A model generated the notes under the pieces. It had not been told where the DNA came from, did not search any database, and saw only the letters and a program-made list of their open reading frames with translations. A stretch of 64,000 nucleotides of DNA from an uncultured Eubacteriales bacterium (GTDB taxonomy: Bacteria > Bacillota > Clostridia > Oscillospirales > Oscillospiraceae), in assembly GCA_900545925.1 (NCBI GenBank), contig URAZ01000012.1, positions 1-64,000 of the forward strand, read 5' to 3'. A program made the translations under genes and the position numbers. Below, one piece after another: positions 1-8,760 of this stretch. Numbering within the stretch: the first letter of the stretch is position 1; the number at the start of each line of letters is the position of its first letter.

Positions 1-66
1 CTCATTACTTGGTCAGTCGTTTTTTCTTTTATGGCTGGCTTCTTAGACAAAAAACCATGCTTTTGA
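1..66 (+). CDS. possible C-terminal tail of a gene cut by the window edge
   Basis: Frame 1 is open from the first base to a TGA at 64-66 and encodes about 21 residues that are largely hydrophobic (Trp, Val, Phe rich) and end in a short Lys-containing tail. This would fit the end of a membrane protein that begins upstream of the window. The stretch is too short to assign a family, and chance openness of this length is common. Confidence 0.25.
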   Translation, partial: LITWSVVFSFMAGFLDKKPCF

Positions 67-152
67 CCTCAACGTCAATAAATGGCAGTATACAGCCCGC
101 GCGGCATAGCTGGCTGATGAAACCCATATTGTATTGCGAGGAGTATATAAAA

Positions 153-329
153 ATGAATACAATCAAAGATCTTCTTTTTGCTTTGATTCTTCTTTTAGCA
201 GGGGTTGTTTGTATCCTGCTGATGCAATTTACGTCGTTTGAGATTGCCGGTATCGGCGGCGTGATCTTTCCGCTTATTGGGCTGGTAATTGCTTTTTATT
301 CTTATTTCAAGCGAACAGACCGCAATTAA
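153..329 (+). CDS. small two-helix membrane protein, 58 aa
   Basis: The start is chosen at the ATG at 153 because a GAGGAG ribosome binding site lies 8-13 bases upstream; an upstream in-frame extension has no such signal. The protein has a short charged N-terminus, a hydrophobic helix at about residues 8-25 and a second at about 32-50, then a basic tail. This is the look of a small inner-membrane protein. No family is recognised. It is followed directly by a bidirectional terminator that it shares with the convergent PTS operon. Confidence 0.6.
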   Translation: MNTIKDLLFALILLLAGVVCILLMQFTSFEIAGIGGVIFPLIGLVIAFYSYFKRTDRN

Positions 330-345
330 TCATGCAGATTTTTAG

Positions 346-386
346 AAAGCAGCCTGCAAGTTTTCTGACTTGCAGGCTGCCTTTTT
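346..386. terminator. bidirectional intrinsic terminator
   Basis: Perfect 12-bp arms at 349-360 and 369-380 (GCAGCCTGCAAG and its complement) enclose an 8-base loop, with T-rich flank on the plus side and a short A-rich flank on the other. It sits between the small membrane gene and the convergent end of the PTS operon. The same arm sequence recurs in the terminator at 13885-13925. Confidence 0.85.
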
Positions 387-395
387 CGACTCTGT

Positions 396-2015
396 TCATC
401 GTTTTGAAAGCTGCTGATATAAACGCGGGAGCATGGGCGGCGATACGGATAACTCATCGACTTCCAGATCGTAAAACCAGTCTGTCAACGCCGGATCTGC
501 CGCAAGTTCGCCGCAGACACCAACCCAAATACCGTGGCGGTGCGCACTTTGCACGCTCATTTCGATAAGTCGGAGAACCGCCTCATGGCGCGGCTCATAG
601 TAGGCCTCCAGGCTTGGCTCCTGCCGGTCGGCTGCAAGCGTATACTGCGTCAGGTCATTTGTACCAATGCTGAAGAAATCGACCTCCTGCGCAAGCGCAT
701 CGCTGAGCAGCGCGGCCGCAGGCGTTTCGATCATGACGCCGACCGGTATGTCCGGGCAATCCGTCTCGCCCTCGTCCCGCAGCGTCTGTTGAACGTCGGC
801 AAGAATCTGCTTACTCTGCCGTACCTGCCATACAGATGTGATCATGGGAAACATGACCGCAATCGTTCCAAACGCAGCAGCGCGGCAGATTGCGCGGAGT
901 TGGACGCGAAAAAGGTCCGGCTGCGCAAGGCAGATGCGGATCGCACGGTAGCCAAGCGCCGGGTTTTGCCCAACAGGCAGGTTCAGATACTCCGCCTGCT
1001 TATCCGCACCAAGATCGAGCGTACGCACGATCACCATCCTGCCGTCCATCTGTTCCGCCGCCGCACGGTATTGCAGAAACTGCTCCTGCTCGCTGGGCGC
1101 ATTTTCGCGGCCCAGATAGAGAAATTCGCTGCGGAACAGGCCGATTCCCTCCGCCCCGTTTTGCAGCGCTCCGGCAACCTCGCTGCTGCTGCCAACGTTA
1201 GCAAACAGGCGAAGCCTTCTGCCTCCAGCGGTATGAAGCGGCACCTGCGTGCCAGACTGGATCGCGCAGCGCGTGCTTTGCTGTTTCCGCATAATGGAAT
1301 CGTATCGTGTGCACGTCTGCTCGTCCGGCTCCAGAAACACAGCCCCGGTCTCCGCATCAACGATGGCCTCTGCACCGTTTTTTGCAAAAAGAGATGCCAT
1401 ATCGACACCGGTGACAGCGGGGATGCCCATTGTTCGCGCCAGAATGGCCGCGTGTGAATTTGCCGTGCCACGCGCCGTTACAAAAGCAGCGACCTTCTCC
1501 CGATCAAGCCGGATCGTCTGGCTGGGCGTCAGTTCCTCTGCCGCGATGATACAGCGTGCATCCGGCAAGGCCGCCGCGTCTGCGCCGCCGCGCAGGCAGC
1601 GCAGCAAACGGGAAGCTACATCGCGTACATCCGCGCTGCGCGCCTTCATATAAGGGTCGTCCATTGCGGAAAACAGCGTTTCAAATTGCTTTCCGGTCTG
1701 CTGGACAGCATATTCACAGCTTATTGCCTCTGCTTTGAGCCTTTCGCGGACAGCTGTGCAGAAATCCTCGTCCTGCAGCATCATTTTATGGATTTCAAAG
1801 ATCTGTGCTGCCTCTGCGCTGGTCTGTGTACGCGCCGTTTCTTGGAGTGCGTCCAACTCCCACAGTCCTTCCCGGAGTGCCTGTGCAAAGCGCTGCAGTT
1901 CCTCGTCCGGTGTCCGGGATGTCTCGCGGGGCACGCCGGTCTGCGCAGAAAGCAGCGTCACGAGTTTTCCGGCAGCGACGCCGCCAGATATGCCGTGACC
2001 GGATAATTGTTTCAT
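396..2015 (-). CDS. ptsI: PTS enzyme I (phosphoenolpyruvate-protein phosphotransferase)
   Basis: Cytoplasmic enzyme that takes phosphate from phosphoenolpyruvate and passes it to HPr. The 539-residue protein is slightly shorter than the usual 570-575. The phospho-histidine lies in the conserved Ser-His-Ala-Ala block (His188, matching E. coli His189), and the C-terminal barrel keeps the Gly-Val-Cys-Gly-Glu active-site cysteine motif. Its ATG overlaps the bglA stop (ATGA), so it is translationally coupled as the last gene of the beta-glucoside operon. Having EI inside a sugar-specific operon rather than in a central ptsHI operon is unusual and suggests that this system phosphorylates its own sugar independently of any general PTS. 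Confidence 0.95.
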   Translation of the reverse strand: MKQLSGHGISGGVAAGKLVTLLSAQTGVPRETSRTPDEELQRFAQALREGLWELDALQETARTQTSAEAAQIFEIHKMMLQDEDFCTAVRERLKAEAISCEYAVQQTGKQFETLFSAMDDPYMKARSADVRDVASRLLRCLRGGADAAALPDARCIIAAEELTPSQTIRLDREKVAAFVTARGTANSHAAILARTMGIPAVTGVDMASLFAKNGAEAIVDAETGAVFLEPDEQTCTRYDSIMRKQQSTRCAIQSGTQVPLHTAGGRRLRLFANVGSSSEVAGALQNGAEGIGLFRSEFLYLGRENAPSEQEQFLQYRAAAEQMDGRMVIVRTLDLGADKQAEYLNLPVGQNPALGYRAIRICLAQPDLFRVQLRAICRAAAFGTIAVMFPMITSVWQVRQSKQILADVQQTLRDEGETDCPDIPVGVMIETPAAALLSDALAQEVDFFSIGTNDLTQYTLAADRQEPSLEAYYEPRHEAVLRLIEMSVQSAHRHGIWVGVCGELAADPALTDWFYDLEVDELSVSPPMLPRLYQQLSKR

Positions 2016-3463
2016 GTTATTTCTCCCGTCTGTGTTCCGTTATACCGGCTGCCGGCTTCCGTAAGACATGCACCGTTGGTGTGTATAACAGACTGATACC
2101 AGAAAAAAGACTGTTTGCGCCAGCGCCGAAGCGTGCCGCTTCCGTCGTCATTGCGATCTACATAGATCAAACCGTAGCGTTTTCGCATCTCGCCGCTGGA
2201 GGCGCTGACAAGATCAATGCACCCCCATACTGTATATCCCAGCACCTCAATGCCGTCGGCAATGGCCTCGGCAACCTGTTGTAAATGCGCGCGCAAATAT
2301 TCAATCCGATAGGCGTCGTTCACGGTCTGTTCCCCGTCTTTTCCGGGAACAAGCGTGTCGCGCGCGCCAAGGCCGTTTTCTGCGATAAAAAGCGGCAGGC
2401 CATATCGGTCATAGAGTTGGTTCATCACAATGCGAAGCCCCTTCGGGTCGATCTGCCAGCCCCATTCAGTCGCAGGCAGATAGGGATTGTCCACACCCGC
2501 AATCAGATTTCCGACAGCGCGCGGCACGTTTTTCGGGTCAGCCGCAGCGCAGGTGCTGACATAATAGCTGAAGGATACAAAATCGACCGTATTTTTCAGG
2601 AGTTCCTCGTCCCCCGGCTGCTGGTCAATCCGGATCCCGTTTTCACGGAAATAGCGGGTCAAATATCCGGGATACGCCCCGCGCACCTGCACATCGGCAA
2701 AATAAAGCCCCCGTCGTTCCTGCTCCATCGCAGCGACAACATTCTCCGGCGCAGGCGTCAGCGGATAGGTTGGCAGCGCCAGCAGCATGCAGCCGATCTT
2801 CGCCTCCGGCATAAGTGTGTGTGCAAGCTTCACCGCGCCTGCACTTGCAATCAGTTCATGGTGTGCAGCCTGAAACAGATCGCTCTGAGAAAGCTGCGCC
2901 TTCGGCGTGCAGATCCCGCCGCCCATATACGGGTTTTCCAGAATGGAATTGATCTCGTTGAATGTCACCCAATATTTCACTTTTCCGCGATAGTGCAAAA
3001 AGACCGTGCGGGCATAGCGGAGGAAGCAGTCTACCAGCTTCCGGCTGCGCCAGCCGTCATAGGTGCGTGCAAGGAAGAGCGGCGTTTCGTAGTGTGAAAG
3101 CGTTACAAGCGGCTCAATTCCATATCTGCGGCATTCGTCGAAAACATCGTCATAGAATTGCAGCCCCTTTTTATTCGGTTCCGCTTCGATTCCGAGCGGA
3201 TAAATACGGGACCATGCAATCGACAGCCGCAGCACCCGAAAGCCCATTTCGGCAAACAGCGCAATATCCTCCCGGTAACGGTGATAAAAGTCGATGCCGG
3301 TCAGCTTCAGATTGTCCGCCGTCGGCATGTCGGTGACAGGGCCGTGAACGCCGTGCGGATATACATCCTGAATAGAAAGTCCCTTTCCGTCCTCCTGATA
3401 GGCGCCCTCACACTGATTTGCGGAAATAGCGCCGCCCCATAAGAAATTCTGCGGGAATTGCAT
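2012..3463 (-). CDS. bglA: 6-phospho-beta-glucosidase, GH1
   Basis: Hydrolyses phosphorylated beta-glucosides delivered by the PTS into glucose 6-phosphate and aglycone. The 483-residue protein shows the family 1 barrel: acid/base Glu170 in Thr-Phe-Asn-Glu-Ile-Asn, nucleophile Glu362 in Ile-Ala-Glu-Asn-Gly, and near residues 420-430 the Ser-Ala-Ser ... Lys-Arg-Tyr signature that binds the sugar phosphate in 6-phospho-glycosidases, which separates it from plain beta-glucosidases. It lies between ptsH and ptsI and overlaps ptsI by four bases. The natural aglycone cannot be read from the sequence. Confidence 0.95.
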   Translation of the reverse strand: MQFPQNFLWGGAISANQCEGAYQEDGKGLSIQDVYPHGVHGPVTDMPTADNLKLTGIDFYHRYREDIALFAEMGFRVLRLSIAWSRIYPLGIEAEPNKKGLQFYDDVFDECRRYGIEPLVTLSHYETPLFLARTYDGWRSRKLVDCFLRYARTVFLHYRGKVKYWVTFNEINSILENPYMGGGICTPKAQLSQSDLFQAAHHELIASAGAVKLAHTLMPEAKIGCMLLALPTYPLTPAPENVVAAMEQERRGLYFADVQVRGAYPGYLTRYFRENGIRIDQQPGDEELLKNTVDFVSFSYYVSTCAAADPKNVPRAVGNLIAGVDNPYLPATEWGWQIDPKGLRIVMNQLYDRYGLPLFIAENGLGARDTLVPGKDGEQTVNDAYRIEYLRAHLQQVAEAIADGIEVLGYTVWGCIDLVSASSGEMRKRYGLIYVDRNDDGSGTLRRWRKQSFFWYQSVIHTNGACLTEAGSRYNGTQTGEIT

Positions 3464-3479
3464 GATCGTGCCTCCCGTC

Positions 3480-3737
3480 TCAGAACTGTGCGCGCATCAG
3501 CGCCTCGAGCGCCTGCGCAGCCTCCGCCTCCGCATCGCCTTCACAGCAGATGCGCACAGTCTCTCCCTGCTTGACGTTCAGCCCCATGACCTGAAACAGC
3601 CGCTTGCAATCCGCCTGCCGTTCCCCGCAAAACATACGGATACTGCACGGGTGCTTCTGCGCCTGGCTGACCAGCAGCCCTGCCGGGCGGGCATGGATTC
3701 CGTTATCATCGTGTACAGTATAAGAAAATTCTGTCAT
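3480..3737 (-). CDS. ptsH: HPr phosphocarrier, lacking the regulatory Ser46
   Basis: 85-residue HPr. The start at 3737 is preferred over the ATG at 3746 because the AGGAGG box touches the latter but is well spaced from the former; this start also puts the phospho-accepting histidine at the canonical position 15 (Gly-Ile-His15-Ala-Arg-Pro). At the position of Ser46, the HPr-kinase target of Firmicutes, the sequence has Arg46 between Lys45 and Leu47. It should therefore act in sugar phosphorylation but not in Ser46/CcpA-type catabolite repression. It sits between the IIA gene and bglA in the operon. Confidence 0.93.
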   Translation of the reverse strand: MTEFSYTVHDDNGIHARPAGLLVSQAQKHPCSIRMFCGERQADCKRLFQVMGLNVKQGETVRICCEGDAEAEAAQALEALMRAQF

Positions 3738-3769
3738 TATTGCCATTCCTCCGTGTTCTGCCTGCGTGT

Positions 3770-4258
3770 TCAGCGGATTCGCTCTATGATGCACGTCTGC
3801 CCGGCCTGCGCACGCATCCCGCTGTAAAAACGAAGCTGCCCGGACAGTTCGGCCTGATTTGTGACCAGCACCATAATATCCGTTTGATAGCCAAGCTGTC
3901 TGAGCAGCGGCAGATCAATCCGGCACAGGGGTTCCGCACGCCGGATCTTCTGGCCGGTGCGAACACAGGGAGAAAAGCCTCTCCCCTTCAGTTCCATGGT
4001 GTTGATGCCAATATGCACAAGGATCTCCATCCCGTCGTCCGTGCGGAGCCCATAGGCATGGCCGGTATCCTGTACGCTGATGATCCGTCCGGAGGCCGGG
4101 CTCAAAACCTCGTTTCCTTCCGGGCGGATTGCAACGCCGCCGCCCAGAATCGATTGTGCAAAAACGGGGTCGTCAACCTCGCTGACGGGCACGACAAGCC
4201 CTGTCTGTACCGCCAGCAGGCGGCCGTCACTGCCAGCTTCTTTCTTCTTGAAAAACAT
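3770..4258 (-). CDS. PTS glucose-family IIA component
   Basis: 162-residue soluble IIA protein of the glucose/beta-glucoside family. The ATG at 4258 has an AAGGAG box 7 bases upstream; the longer frame has none. The two active-site histidines are visible: His67 in Thr-Gly-His-Ala-Tyr-Gly and the phosphorylated His82 in Leu-Val-His-Ile-Gly-Ile-Asn. It receives phosphate from HPr and hands it to the IIB domain of the neighbouring transporter, which lacks a fused IIA domain. Its sequence resembles Crr, but the operon context points to service of the beta-glucoside permease. Confidence 0.93.
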   Translation of the reverse strand: MFFKKKEAGSDGRLLAVQTGLVVPVSEVDDPVFAQSILGGGVAIRPEGNEVLSPASGRIISVQDTGHAYGLRTDDGMEILVHIGINTMELKGRGFSPCVRTGQKIRRAEPLCRIDLPLLRQLGYQTDIMVLVTNQAELSGQLRFYSGMRAQAGQTCIIERIR

Positions 4259-4330
4259 TGGTCGCTCCTTATTTCCAAATACATCTGACACGGTGCGCCG
4301 CCCGCTCACGCGCGGCGCACCGCAGAAGGG

Positions 4331-5695
4331 TCATACAGCTGCTTTCTGCTTCTTGCCTACAAAGAGCACAGTTGCGATCATACCGGCTGCAATTTCGGCC
4401 AGGAAAACAATGGCCGATGCCACAAAGCTGCCGCCCATTTCCACCAGTGGAACGGTAAAGATCGTCGCCATGCAGAAGGAGGTTGCCTTTGTGCCAAGCA
4501 GTCCAGCCAGACCGCCGCCCAGCGCACCACCGATCGCCATCGGGATTGCGTAGCGCTTGTTGCGCAGCAGATAGGAGAACAGTGTCGGCTCAGACACACC
4601 GCCGAAAATTGCGACAAGGCTGCACGAAAACGCAAGACTGCGCTCCTCCTTATTGCGCGCAACAAGCAGCGCGCCCAGCGCAATACCGATCACGGAGATG
4701 CAGGCTGTCCACCAGTAGCCGAACAGGATGCTGTAGCCCTGCGCAGCAAACTCCGTCAGGCACAGCGCCGTAACGACCCAGTGCAGGCCGGTGATGGTCA
4801 CATACATCATCGAAACGCCGACCACAATACCGGCAATGACCGGGCTGAGGTTATTGAGCGTGTCGAACAGCAGGCCAATGCCCTCGCCGAACCAATAGGC
4901 AATCGGTCCAAACACGATCGCCGTCAACGGGACAAATACGATGAGGCAAATTGTTGGGTTGAGCACGCCCGCAATGGAGGTCGGAACTTTTTTCTGCAGC
5001 CATTTCCACGCAATGGAGTACATCCACGTTGACAAAAGCGCGGGGATAAGCGACGCAGAATAGTTGAACATCGCAACGGGGATTCCGAAGAAGCGCACGA
5101 TATTGCCCGTCTCTGTCAGCAGGCCGGAAAAACTCGGATCAATGAGCGCCGCAGCAATGCAGGCGGCAATAAACGGATTGACATCCAGCTTTTTTGCCGC
5201 CGAGAATGCAGCCAGGATCGGCAGGAACGTAAAAATGCCGTTGGAAGCCGCATTCAGAATGGCATACGTCGAACTGGCAGCGTCTAAGATATGGAACTGC
5301 GCCAGGAACACAATGATTCCTCGGATCATGGAACAGCCGATCAGCGCCGGGATCAGCGGCGTCATCGTGCCTGCGATGTAGTCCAGGATCGCCATCAGTC
5401 CACCCTTGACGCCCTTCGCCTGTTTTGGGGCGGGCGCAGCAGTGACATCGGTTCCCAGAATCTTTGTCACAACGGGATAGAATTTTACAACATCGCCGCC
5501 GATGATGACCTGACACTGGCTGCCGGCCATATTGACGCCAAGTACGCCGTCAATGGCCTTCAACTCGTCCTGCCGGATCTTCTCGGTATCCCGGATTTCA
5601 AAACGCAGCCGTGTTGCACAGTGGGTCACGCCGGCAATATTATCCGAGCCGCCCACAGCATCGACGATCTGCGCTGCGCTTAACTGAATATTCAT
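4331..5695 (-). CDS. PTS beta-glucoside-type EIIBC permease
   Basis: Membrane permease that imports and phosphorylates the sugar. The IIB domain occupies about residues 1-90 with phospho-Cys26 in Thr-His-Cys-Ala-Thr-Arg; the IIC membrane domain follows with about ten hydrophobic segments, including the conserved Gly-Gly-Val-Ser-Glu-Pro block near residue 370. The start at 5695 has an AGGTG box 8 bases upstream; the longer frame would begin in the gap before it. The 454-residue protein ends after IIC, so the separate IIA downstream completes it. Neighbouring bglA makes beta-glucosides the likely substrates. Confidence 0.93.
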   Translation of the reverse strand: MNIQLSAAQIVDAVGGSDNIAGVTHCATRLRFEIRDTEKIRQDELKAIDGVLGVNMAGSQCQVIIGGDVVKFYPVVTKILGTDVTAAPAPKQAKGVKGGLMAILDYIAGTMTPLIPALIGCSMIRGIIVFLAQFHILDAASSTYAILNAASNGIFTFLPILAAFSAAKKLDVNPFIAACIAAALIDPSFSGLLTETGNIVRFFGIPVAMFNYSASLIPALLSTWMYSIAWKWLQKKVPTSIAGVLNPTICLIVFVPLTAIVFGPIAYWFGEGIGLLFDTLNNLSPVIAGIVVGVSMMYVTITGLHWVVTALCLTEFAAQGYSILFGYWWTACISVIGIALGALLVARNKEERSLAFSCSLVAIFGGVSEPTLFSYLLRNKRYAIPMAIGGALGGGLAGLLGTKATSFCMATIFTVPLVEMGGSFVASAIVFLAEIAAGMIATVLFVGKKQKAAV

Positions 5696-5814
5696 GTGTG
5701 ATGCACCTTTCTCTTTCTTTTTATGTTCTGCACATCGCAAAGCTGTGCGGCTTAGCATCCCAGCTTTGGACGCAGCGCCGCATACGATGGTTGCATACGA
5801 ATTTCAGGTACGCC

Positions 5815-6657
5815 CTAGCCTTCGCCGAACAGCTTCTCCAGATGCAGCGTCAGGTAAATGACTTCATCATCGGAAATCTCATAGCTGTAGCGTTTCAGCA
5901 CATACCGGCGCATTTGCTGCGCGCAGTCGTAGGCCTGCCGGAAATTTTCGCGTACGAACGCGCTGAGTTTTTCATCGTAGGTGGATTTCGGCTTTTCATG
6001 GTCGATCACGCGCAGGGAAAAATACTTCAGATGCGTGATGAATCGGGAATAATTGTAGCTGTCTCGTTCAAGCGGCTCACGAGCCTGGTGGCGGACAATG
6101 TCCACAAGTTCATGCACCAGGTCGAGTGACTGCACCGTCTCGCGCAGATTGCCGCGGCCAAGATTGATCAGATGTGTGGCGATAAAGGCCAGTTCGTCGT
6201 CGCTGATCCGTACCCCGTAGTTCTGTGTGAGCATGCTGCGCGCCAAGCGGCTGATCTCGAACTCCTTTTTGTAAAACATCATAATCTCGTTCGTCAGCGC
6301 ATTATGCAGTTCCAGTCCGTTTTTGAGGCGGGCAACCATCTCATGCAGGTGGTCGGCCAGCATCAGGGCAGCTGTAATCGGGATACTGCCGTCCATACCG
6401 CGCGCCTGCTGCTCCATTTGCAGAAGCTGAACGGCAAGATCAAATTGATCCTCCGGGATCTCGTTGTAAATCTGCCGTATTCTGGCGTGCTCTGCATCGT
6501 CTGGCACGAAAAGCCTATGATCCGGATAACGCTTCAGATCGACAGCCGCGCCCGTCCGTCCGTGATAGCCGATGCCCTTGGCGACTACAATCAATTCCTT
6601 GCCGCCTGTGTTGCGCACCAGAACAACATTATTGTTGATGATCTGCCGGATAAACAC
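5815..6657 (-). CDS. BglG/LicT-family transcription antiterminator
   Basis: RNA-binding antiterminator. A GTG start at 6657 is chosen: GGAGG lies 7 bases upstream and the product then begins like the family (Phe-Ile-Arg-Gln-Ile-Ile-Asn-Asn-Asn-Val-Val-Leu-Val), the CAT RNA-binding domain of about 55 residues. Two PRD domains follow, with conserved histidines at His-Leu-His-Glu and Thr-His-Leu in PRD1 and corresponding ones in PRD2, where PTS phosphorylation sets activity. The 280-residue length is typical. Its target is very likely the RAT-like/terminator switch at 8674-8750, in the leader of its own operon. Confidence 0.93.
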   Translation of the reverse strand: MFIRQIINNNVVLVRNTGGKELIVVAKGIGYHGRTGAAVDLKRYPDHRLFVPDDAEHARIRQIYNEIPEDQFDLAVQLLQMEQQARGMDGSIPITAALMLADHLHEMVARLKNGLELHNALTNEIMMFYKKEFEISRLARSMLTQNYGVRISDDELAFIATHLINLGRGNLRETVQSLDLVHELVDIVRHQAREPLERDSYNYSRFITHLKYFSLRVIDHEKPKSTYDEKLSAFVRENFRQAYDCAQQMRRYVLKRYSYEISDDEVIYLTLHLEKLFGEG

Positions 6658-6680
6658 AGCCCCGCCTCCCATACTTAGAT

Positions 6681-8627
6681 TTACAGGCTCGCGCCCAGGA
6701 AATATGCCTCTGTGGTCGCCTCCGTGATAGATGCGGCGCGTTTGCAATCACCGACATAGTACGTCTCCGGCACAACGCCGTAGAGTGCCTCCACTGCGTC
6801 TGCATCTGCGCGCAAACCCGCTGCAATGACAAACGTATCGTGCGGAATGACGCGCGTTCCGCCGTCCTTCTCCCGCACCGTGCAGCCCTGCGCCGTTACG
6901 CCGGTGCAGACCGTCTGTGTCAGAATCGTGATTCGCGTTTCCTGTTCCAGATGCAGCATCAGATCCTGCCGGTACAGTTCGTTTCCGTTCGCGGCAAGCT
7001 TGTCCCGAAGTTCAACAACCGTGACCATTCTGTCCAGCGCTGCGAGTTCCAGCGCCAGTTCGCAGCCAATGCTGCCGCCGCCGAGAATGGTCACACGCGT
7101 ACCGGCGGTTTCAAGTCCAGCATTCAGCAGCGCCACAGCCTGCACCGCGCCGGAAGTCCCAAGACCCGGAACCGGCGGCATCACCGCACGGCCGCCGACG
7201 GCCAGAATCACCGCGTCCGGATGCAAGTGTTCGAGCAGCGCACGATCCGCACGCGTATGCAGCATCACATGGATCTGAGATTTTTCCACCTGACGGCGCA
7301 GATAGGACAGATAGCGGCGCAAATCTTCCTTGAACGCCCCCACGCTGGCCGGGATCATCAGACCGCCGAGCGCACCGCTCTGCTCGACAAGCGTCACCTG
7401 GTGTCCGCGCTGCGCAGCGGTCAGCGCAGCTTTCAGACCAGCCGGGCCGCCGCCGACCACAACGACGCTGCGGGCTGTCTGCGCCCGGGGCAGCGTCAGC
7501 GGAACGCGGTTTTCTCTGTAGACACGCGGGTTCACAGTACAACAGGTGTTGAAATGCTCGGTGGCGATGTGATAGCAGTTGTTGCAGCGGATGCAGGGCA
7601 CAATATCGTCTTCGCGGCCCTCCAGAACCTTTTTCGGCCAGAAGGGATCGGCAACCAGAGAGCGGCCCAGAAGCACCAGATCAGCTGCACCCTCGCGCAG
7701 CACACGCTCGGCCTCCTGCACATCCATGATTGCGCCGCTGATGTTGACCAGAACATCGCAGCTTTCCCGGATCGCGCGGGCCCGCTCCAGATTCAGCAGA
7801 TGCGGCTCAAAGATTGGCGGACAGAGTTTCACATTGCCGTCGTGGTATTCATCCATGCCGGTCACAAGATTGACGATATCGATCTGATCCTCCACGGATT
7901 TAAGGAACTGCAGCATTTCTTCAAACGGATACGTTTCCGATACGCCAAGCGTTGCGCTGACGCGCAACTCCAGAACAAAATCCGGGCCAATCGCCTCTCG
8001 CACACGCGAAACAATCATCTGCGCCAGACGGAAGCGGTTTTCATAACTCCCGCCCCAGTTGTCCGTGCGTAGGTTGAAGCCGGGCGCCATGAACGCATCG
8101 ACGATGCTGTCGTTGCTGATGTCCAAAATCAGCGCATCAAATCCGAACCGCGCCGCGCTGCGCGCCTTTTCTACGGCCTGATCCAGCAGCTTATAGAGAA
8201 TCTCCTCTGTGACCGGCGCAGTCGGTCTTGCATAAGGACGGCCAAACGGAAGTCCGGACGGTGAATACTGTACGCCTTCATAAACCTGTCCCATTCCAAC
8301 AGCCATTGCCGCAAGCGCACCGCCCTGCTTTACGACGGAAAGCGACTCGCGCAGTACGTCCAGATCATATTTGCTGGCAAACGGATCTGCACCGTTTGCT
8401 TCATAATGGCTTGCCCCGGCCTTTCCGTGGTACATCATGCCAATCATCGCCACGCCGCCGAGTGCCTTGTCATAGATCCCGATGCCGCCGTAGTTCGTAG
8501 AGGACAGATGTGTGTGCGTCGGCACCGTGGACATGGTCGTCGAGCAAAGTCTGTTCTTGTAAATGATGTTTTTGACCCGCAGAGGGCTGAATACATGCGG
8601 ATATTTTCCTGCTGCTTCACCGTACAT
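6681..8627 (-). CDS. FMN/FAD/4Fe-4S ene-reductase, 2,4-dienoyl-CoA reductase-like
   Basis: 648-residue NADH:flavin oxidoreductase of the Old Yellow/FadH type. The N-terminal TIM barrel (about 1-340) is followed by a cluster of four cysteines in a Cys-x2-Cys-x2-Cys-x11/12-Cys arrangement near 345-365 for a 4Fe-4S centre, then two Rossmann segments (Gly-Gly-Gly-Pro-Ala-Gly and Gly-Gly-Gly-Ser-Ile-Gly) for FAD and NAD(P)H. The family reduces activated C=C bonds in dienoyl-CoA esters, bile acids and isoflavones. It is the first gene of the beta-glucoside PTS operon, which suggests, by inference only, that it reduces the aglycone released by BglA. Confidence 0.9.
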   Translation of the reverse strand: MYGEAAGKYPHVFSPLRVKNIIYKNRLCSTTMSTVPTHTHLSSTNYGGIGIYDKALGGVAMIGMMYHGKAGASHYEANGADPFASKYDLDVLRESLSVVKQGGALAAMAVGMGQVYEGVQYSPSGLPFGRPYARPTAPVTEEILYKLLDQAVEKARSAARFGFDALILDISNDSIVDAFMAPGFNLRTDNWGGSYENRFRLAQMIVSRVREAIGPDFVLELRVSATLGVSETYPFEEMLQFLKSVEDQIDIVNLVTGMDEYHDGNVKLCPPIFEPHLLNLERARAIRESCDVLVNISGAIMDVQEAERVLREGAADLVLLGRSLVADPFWPKKVLEGREDDIVPCIRCNNCYHIATEHFNTCCTVNPRVYRENRVPLTLPRAQTARSVVVVGGGPAGLKAALTAAQRGHQVTLVEQSGALGGLMIPASVGAFKEDLRRYLSYLRRQVEKSQIHVMLHTRADRALLEHLHPDAVILAVGGRAVMPPVPGLGTSGAVQAVALLNAGLETAGTRVTILGGGSIGCELALELAALDRMVTVVELRDKLAANGNELYRQDLMLHLEQETRITILTQTVCTGVTAQGCTVREKDGGTRVIPHDTFVIAAGLRADADAVEALYGVVPETYYVGDCKRAASITEATTEAYFLGASL

Positions 8628-8673
8628 GGATGATATTTCCTTTCATGTGTCATTTGATGCCGGGTGAAGGCAG

Positions 8674-8750
8674 AAAAACAAAAAACTCCTTGAAGCGATC
8701 ACCAGACAACAGAAATCGTGTCCAGGTAATGCCTCAAAGAGTAACATGCC
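8674..8750 (-). promoter_or_regulatory. RAT-like antiterminator site overlapping an intrinsic terminator
   Basis: On the minus strand, 8750-8725 reads like a ribonucleic antiterminator site: GG-x2-TGTTACT ... GGCA-x2-ACC, close to the bgl/lic consensus. The segment 8742-8731 inside it pairs over 12 positions (two G-T wobbles) with 8696-8685, followed by a T-rich tract (8684-8674). The 5' arm of the terminator therefore overlaps the antiterminator, the standard mutually exclusive arrangement read by BglG/LicT proteins. The site starts within a few bases of the predicted transcript start and about 50 bases before the first gene. Confidence 0.82.
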
Positions 8751-8760
8751 TTGTATGTTT

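Noticed and set aside
5696..5814. second RAT/terminator between the antiterminator and EIIBC genes
   Set aside because: I looked for the paired RAT words and a T tract on the minus strand and found neither.
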